Assembly (NCBI RefSeq): GCF_003202285.1
Contig: NZ_MASW01000002.1
Coordinates: forward strand, 620,001 to 684,000
Length of the DNA: 64,000 nucleotides
Direction: 5' to 3'
From: Prauserella muralis
GTDB lineage: Bacteria; Actinomycetota; Actinomycetes; Mycobacteriales; Pseudonocardiaceae
A program made the position numbers and the translations under genes. Of this stretch, positions 60,132 through 64,000 are shown piece by piece (within the stretch, counting starts at the first letter, position 1; each line of letters begins with the position of its first letter). The notes under the pieces were generated by a model that saw only the letters and a list, made by a program, of their open reading frames with translations, did not search any database and was not told the origin of the DNA.

Positions 60132-61465
60132 CTGCACCAGCCATCCCCACGGCTCCCGACGAGCTGGAGGAGACCCTCAACGACCCGGCCAAGGTCAAGG
60201 CCATCTTCGAGAACGGGGGCATCGGCGAGCTCGTCAAGAACTACGCCGCCGCGTTCAATAAGCGCGAGCGCGAATTCAACGAGCAGGTCCGCGAGGAGGT
60301 CGAGCGGGTGACCGCCGAGTTCCTGCGGGACAACGCCGACGCCGAGATCAGGCGCCCCGACCTCGCCCCGGGCAACACCGCGCCCGACCGGGGCGCTGGC
60401 TACAACCCGAAGGCGCTCGGCGCCGCGCTGGACAAGGAGTTCGCCGACCGCGAGGAGTACCTGCGCACGATCTGGTTCAACAACCACTCGCCCGAGGCGC
60501 AGGCCAAGCGGGCGAAGATCCGCAACGAATACTCCAGCACCATCCCCGCCGACGGCGGGTTCCTGGTGCCCGAGTCGCTGCGGGCGACGCTGCTGCAGGT
60601 GTCGCTCGAGAAGTCCATCGTGCGCCCTCGCGCGACGGTGGTGCCGATGGAGACGGCACGCGTGCCGTTCCCCACGCTGGAGTCGAGCAACAACTCCACC
60701 TCCCTGTTCGGCGGGATGATCGCCTACTGGACCGAGGAGGCCGGGCAGCTGCAGAAGTCCTCGGCCAAGTTCGGCCGGGTCGTGCTCGACGCCAAGAAGC
60801 TCACCGGCTACTCGATCGTGCCCAACGAGCTGTTCTCCGACAGCCTGCTGTCGTTCTCGGCGTTCCTGTCGCAGAAGTGGCCCGAGGCGCTCGCGTTCAC
60901 CGAGGACAACGCCTACTTCTCCGGCACGGGCGCCGGCGAGCCGCTCGGGTTCCTCAAGGCCAAGGCCGCCGTCGAGGTGGCCAAGGAGTCAGCCCAGCCC
61001 GCGGACACGATCCTGTGGGAGAACATCGCGAAGATGTACTCGCGGATGCTGCCGTCCTCGCTGGGCTCTGCCGTGTGGATCGCGCACATCGACACGTTCC
61101 CCGCGCTGGCCACGATGAGCTTCCGGCAGGCGGGCGACACCGCCGGCACCGCCCCGGTGTGGATCAACAACGGCGTGTCGGGGCCGCCGATGAGCATCCT
61201 CGGCCGCCCGGTGTTCTTCACCGAGAAGGCCGAGACCGTCGGCGACTCGGGCGACATCAACTTCGTCGACCTGTCCTACTACCTCATCGGTGACCGGCAG
61301 CAGATGCAGATGGCCACCAGCGAGCACGTCGAGTTCGACACCGACCAGACGGCGGTGCGCATCATCCAGCGCGGCGACGGTCGCCCGTGGATCCAGAACG
61401 CGATCACTCCGAAGAAGGGCAGCAACACCCTCTCCCCGTTCGTCAAGATCGCCGCGCGCGCCTGA
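60128..61465 (+). CDS. HK97-type major capsid protein
   Basis: A 445-residue capsid protein. The first ~110 residues are a charged helical scaffold (delta) domain (AFNKREREFNEQVREEVERV); after PADGGFLVPESLRATLLQV the HK97 fold begins, with FTEDNAYFSGTGAGEPLGFL and LGRPVFFTEKAE typical of the E-loop and A-domain parts. The GTG start overlaps the protease stop. A GCCCCGGCCGGGGC palindrome at 61493-61506 follows in the 88-base gap. Confidence 0.92.
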   Translation: MTAPAIPTAPDELEETLNDPAKVKAIFENGGIGELVKNYAAAFNKREREFNEQVREEVERVTAEFLRDNADAEIRRPDLAPGNTAPDRGAGYNPKALGAALDKEFADREEYLRTIWFNNHSPEAQAKRAKIRNEYSSTIPADGGFLVPESLRATLLQVSLEKSIVRPRATVVPMETARVPFPTLESSNNSTSLFGGMIAYWTEEAGQLQKSSAKFGRVVLDAKKLTGYSIVPNELFSDSLLSFSAFLSQKWPEALAFTEDNAYFSGTGAGEPLGFLKAKAAVEVAKESAQPADTILWENIAKMYSRMLPSSLGSAVWIAHIDTFPALATMSFRQAGDTAGTAPVWINNGVSGPPMSILGRPVFFTEKAETVGDSGDINFVDLSYYLIGDRQQMQMATSEHVEFDTDQTAVRIIQRGDGRPWIQNAITPKKGSNTLSPFVKIAARA

Positions 61466-61553
61466 CGCACGCCAGCCCCGGTCGGCAGTAACGCCCCGGC
61501 CGGGGCCCATTCCAGCCCGGCACTAAACCCCCGCAAGGAAGGCGGAAACAGCA

Positions 61554-61967
61554 ATGATGGAAGGACTCGGAAGGGCCTTCAACGTCGCGCCGACAGCGGA
61601 TGGCGTGTGGATCAGCCTCGTCGACTCGAGCGCTGTCGCGTTCGTCGGCGTCGGGGCCGACACCTACACGGTGCAGTCCGCATCGGACGCGGCCGGTACC
61701 GGCGCGGCGGACCTCGCGGTCGTCGACCACTACGCGGCGAACGCCAACGCGAACGGCTCGACCGCATGGACCGAGGAGGAGCAGGCTGCTGCTGCGGCCG
61801 TCACGATCGCCGCCGGTGTGGCGGTGATCCCGGTGCTCGCGTCGCAGCTGCCCGCCGGGCACACCCACGTCCGGTGCAGCTCGACGGCGACCGGCCTGGT
61901 CACCGCGATCACCCACGACCTCAACGTCCAGCGCGCGCCGGCGAACCTGCCCGCGGTGTCGGCCTGA
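61554..61967 (+). CDS. Small head protein (decoration-type candidate)
   Basis: A 137-residue Ala/Val-rich protein with low charge (VAFVGVGADTYTVQSASDAA) and no membrane helix. Placed right after the capsid gene, where head decoration or stabilising proteins are encoded. AAGGAAGG precedes the ATG. Confidence 0.55.
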   Translation: MMEGLGRAFNVAPTADGVWISLVDSSAVAFVGVGADTYTVQSASDAAGTGAADLAVVDHYAANANANGSTAWTEEEQAAAAAVTIAAGVAVIPVLASQLPAGHTHVRCSSTATGLVTAITHDLNVQRAPANLPAVSA

Positions 61968-62329
61968 TGTTGTGGATCTGCCGCGCCTGCACCTGCGCGT
62001 ACAGCGTGGGTGCGGCGCGGTGCCCGCAGTGCAGCAGCACGGACTACGTGGAGGAGGGCACCGAGATGCCGAAGATCACGCGCCACGGTGGACCGTCCTA
62101 CGAGGACAGGACGCCCGCGACGCAGGAGGACGTCGACCGGCTGCGCGAGCAGGCGGCCGAATCCGTGCTCGTCGGCGAGCACGAGGCCCCGGACTACGAC
62201 ACGTGGGAGTACCGCGACCTGCAGGCCGAGCTCAAGCGGCGCGAGCTGTCGGCCCAGGGCGACCGTGACGCGCTCGTGGAACGGCTCGTCGCACACGACG
62301 AAGAACACGGCGACAGCGGCGAGGAGTAG
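61967..62329 (+). CDS. Phage protein with zinc ribbon and SAP-like motif
   Basis: A 120-residue protein. WICRACTCAYSVGAARCPQC is a zinc ribbon at the N-terminus; the C-terminal YRDLQAELKRRELSAQGDRD resembles the SAP DNA-binding helix pair. Start overlaps the previous stop (TGATG). Confidence 0.65.
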   Translation: MLWICRACTCAYSVGAARCPQCSSTDYVEEGTEMPKITRHGGPSYEDRTPATQEDVDRLREQAAESVLVGEHEAPDYDTWEYRDLQAELKRRELSAQGDRDALVERLVAHDEEHGDSGEE

Positions 62330-62335
62330 GTCGCC

Positions 62336-62518
62336 GTGTCGTGGGAGCAGCTGCTCGACATCTACACCGAGGCCGCCGACGGGGCCCGCGCCGAGCGCGA
62401 GACACCCCCGCAGGCGTGCCCCAACGATGGTGAGCCGCTACGGACCGGGCCGGACGGCGAGCTGTACTGCCCGTTCGACGGCTGGCGACCAGACGGCCTC
62501 TACATCGGCAGCTGCTGA
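62336..62518 (+). CDS. Small zinc-knuckle protein
   Basis: A 60-residue protein with ACPNDGEPL and YCPFDGW, a two-half zinc motif. GTG start six bases after the previous stop. Confidence 0.5.
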   Translation: MSWEQLLDIYTEAADGARAERETPPQACPNDGEPLRTGPDGELYCPFDGWRPDGLYIGSC

Positions 62519-62593
62519 CCGGCCCGGTCCACAACTGAACACGCTCCACTCCCTGCCGCCACGGTGGCACGGCCAAGAAAGCAAGGGCACAGG

Positions 62594-63637
62594 ATGGGCG
62601 AAGCTGTTTACGCCACACGTGAGGACGTCAAGCGCGGCCTCGACATCACCGACGGCGCCCGCGCGAACCTGCTGATCGACCAGCAGCTCGCCGCCGGCGC
62701 CCGCGCGGTGGACCGCCTGTGCCACCGCATCTTCTACCCGTGGACCGGGACCCGCTACTTCGACTGGCCTGATGACCAGCTCGGCCGCTCGTACCGGCTG
62801 TGGCTGGACAGCCCGAACTACCGCGACCTGATCTCGGCCACCTCGGTCACCTCCGGTGGCGTCGTCATCCCGTCCACGGAATACTTCCTGCGCCCCTACA
62901 GCGGGCCGCCCTACACCTATCTGGAGCTGGATCTCGACTCGTCCGCGAGCTTCGGGCAGGGCTCGACCCGGCAGCGCGACGTCGGCATCACCGGGCTGTG
63001 GGGCTACGGCAACGACGAGGCCCCGGCCGGGGCGCTCGCCGCTCCGCTGGACTCGTCGTCGGCGACGGTGGACGTGGACAGCCCGGTCGGCGTCGGCGCC
63101 GTGCTGCGCGTCGACTCGGAGCGCATGCTCGTCACCGGCACGAGCATGCTCAGCACGGGCCAGACGCTGCAGGCCGACCTCGACGAGTCCATGTCGGACA
63201 CCCTCGTCGCGGTCGTCGACGGCACGGCGTTCGCCGTCGAGGACGTGATCCTGCTCGACGCCGAGCGCATGCTCGTCGAGGACGTCGCCGGGAACAACCT
63301 GATCGTGCGCCGCGGCTGGGACGGGTCGGTGCTGGCCGCGCACACCGGGTCGACGGTGTTCGCCGCCCGGCGGCTGACCGTGGAGCGCGGCGCGCTCGGC
63401 ACCACGGCCGCCGCCCACAGCAACGGCGCCACGCTGGCCCGGTGGGTGCCGCCCGCGCTCGTGCACGACCTCAACGTCGCCGAGGCGATGAACGGCGTCG
63501 AGCAGCAACGCGCTGCCTACGCCCGCATCGCCGGGTCCGGGGAGAACGCCCGCGAGGCCCGCGCCGGCGGGCTTAAGGACCTGCGCCAGCGGGTGTACGA
63601 GGCGCACGCCCGCCGTGTGCGGCTGGGGGTGGTGTGA
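62594..63637 (+). CDS. Head-tail connector-type protein
   Basis: A 347-residue protein. The N-terminal ATREDVKRGLDITDGARANL and AVDRLCHRIFYPW match the head-tail connector (gp6-like) entry domain; the rest is a repeated beta region (VLRVDSERMLVTGTSML, VILLDAERMLVEDVAG), suggesting a duplicated domain. ATG 62594 preferred; the frame from 62564 lacks a site. Joins head and tail at the neck. Confidence 0.7.
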   Translation: MGEAVYATREDVKRGLDITDGARANLLIDQQLAAGARAVDRLCHRIFYPWTGTRYFDWPDDQLGRSYRLWLDSPNYRDLISATSVTSGGVVIPSTEYFLRPYSGPPYTYLELDLDSSASFGQGSTRQRDVGITGLWGYGNDEAPAGALAAPLDSSSATVDVDSPVGVGAVLRVDSERMLVTGTSMLSTGQTLQADLDESMSDTLVAVVDGTAFAVEDVILLDAERMLVEDVAGNNLIVRRGWDGSVLAAHTGSTVFAARRLTVERGALGTTAAAHSNGATLARWVPPALVHDLNVAEAMNGVEQQRAAYARIAGSGENAREARAGGLKDLRQRVYEAHARRVRLGVV

Positions 63638-64000
63638 CGATGGCGGACATCACGGTCAGCAGCGACGGGCCGCTGTTCGACGGCCGCGCGCAGCTCGCGC
63701 TCCGCGACTACATGGACAAGGTCGTCGACGACATCGCCGACCAGGGGCTGTCGCTGGTGCAGCGCAACCTCGACGCCTCGATCCGGCACCCGACCCCGTA
63801 CTACGAGACGCAGATCGTGAAGGACGTCGTCGGCGCGGACCGGGTGATTCACGACCGGGACATCATCTACGGGCCGTGGCTGGAGGGCGTCGGCTCCCGC
63901 AACAAGACGACCCGGTTCAAGGGCTATTTCAGCTTCCGGCGGGCCCGGCACGAGCTGGAGCTGCGCAAGGTCGAGATCGCCGAGGCCACGCTGCAGCAGT
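63634..64000 (+). CDS. HK97 gp10-like tail-completion protein (partial)
   Basis: Runs off the window end after about 122 residues. Text such as VVDDIADQGLSLVQRNLDAS and YETQIVKDVVGADRVIHDRD and the position after the connector gene fit the HK97 gp10/tail-completion group. GTG 63634 overlaps the previous stop; ATG 63640 is an alternative. Confidence 0.65.
   Translation, partial: MTMADITVSSDGPLFDGRAQLALRDYMDKVVDDIADQGLSLVQRNLDASIRHPTPYYETQIVKDVVGADRVIHDRDIIYGPWLEGVGSRNKTTRFKGYFSFRRARHELELRKVEIAEATLQQ

Larger units (their letters stand above)
39552..64000. mobile_element. Prophage (left 24.4 kb; siphovirus-type gene order)
   Basis: Starts at the tRNA-derived attL and runs past the window edge. 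Content in order: integrase, immunity region, excisionase-like gene, recombination, methylation and replication genes, terminase, portal, protease, capsid and head-tail genes. Gene overlaps of four bases, many GTG starts and all-head, no-tail content so far suggest at least another 10-25 kb to the right. No inactivated essential gene is seen in this part, so it may be an active temperate phage. Confidence 0.95.

Noticed and set aside
61493-61506. GCCCCGGCCGGGGC as a terminator after the capsid gene
   Set aside because: A 14-bp palindrome with no loop gives at most a short stem and structural genes continue after it.

Overview
The window is high-GC DNA from an actinomycete. Many start codons are GTG or TTG, genes overlap by ATGA/GTGA, and the gene families (DasR-type dre sites, DUF397, WXG/T7SS effectors, ECF42 and SigJ-like sigma relics) point to the Pseudonocardiaceae or a close relative; the genus cannot be fixed from sequence alone. 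About the first 39.5 kb is chromosome. From about 39.55 kb to the right edge is the left part of an integrated phage that continues beyond the window.

Chromosome, left part (1-14.6 kb): a sugar-binding lipoprotein and a LacI repressor with three tandem operators; a small DUF4190-type membrane protein; an MFS efflux pump divergent from an HxlR regulator; then one long co-directional cluster (5.2-14.6 kb) encoding a ribose-type ABC importer, zinc alcohol dehydrogenase, mutarotase-fold protein, short-chain dehydrogenase, DgoR-like GntR regulator, D-galactonate dehydratase (DgoD) and an SMP-30 lactonase. This reads as uptake and oxidative (De Ley-Doudoroff-type) breakdown of galactose or a close relative, but the KDGal kinase and aldolase are not here. 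Next (14.7-24.3 kb) come a DUF6010-like membrane protein, a secreted CBM2-GH18 chitinase behind two DasR (dre) sites, an ECF42-type sigma factor that lacks its region 2, a large LuxR/ATPase regulator whose start is missing or frameshifted, an amidohydrolase with a partner membrane protein, and a CDF metal exporter.

Chromosome, right part (24.3-39.5 kb): a GntR regulator, then a Liv-type ABC importer (five genes) joined to a Gfo/Idh/MocA oxidoreductase, a DUF993 aldolase-like protein, a sugar isomerase-type TIM barrel and a secreted PQQ-type sugar dehydrogenase/LamG protein. A LacI-type operator overlaps the promoter of this cluster. A scarred stretch follows (35.5-39.5 kb): a SigJ-like fragment, a three-gene type VII secretion toxin/immunity operon with an unassigned C-terminal toxin domain, a frameshifted DUF397 gene and the end of a serine recombinase, all next to a tRNA 3' fragment.

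Prophage (39.55 kb to the end): attL inside a tRNA gene, tyrosine integrase, a control region with divergent repressor genes and a strikingly regular operator array, an excisionase-like gene, recombination genes (exonuclease plus annealing-type protein), many small zinc-knuckle proteins, cytosine and adenine DNA methyltransferases, a replication protein, small and large terminase subunits, a minus-strand 'moron' module ruled by a ribbon-helix-helix protein, then portal-MuF fusion, ClpP-like head protease, HK97-type capsid and head-tail genes. Tail and lysis genes and attR must lie beyond the right edge.
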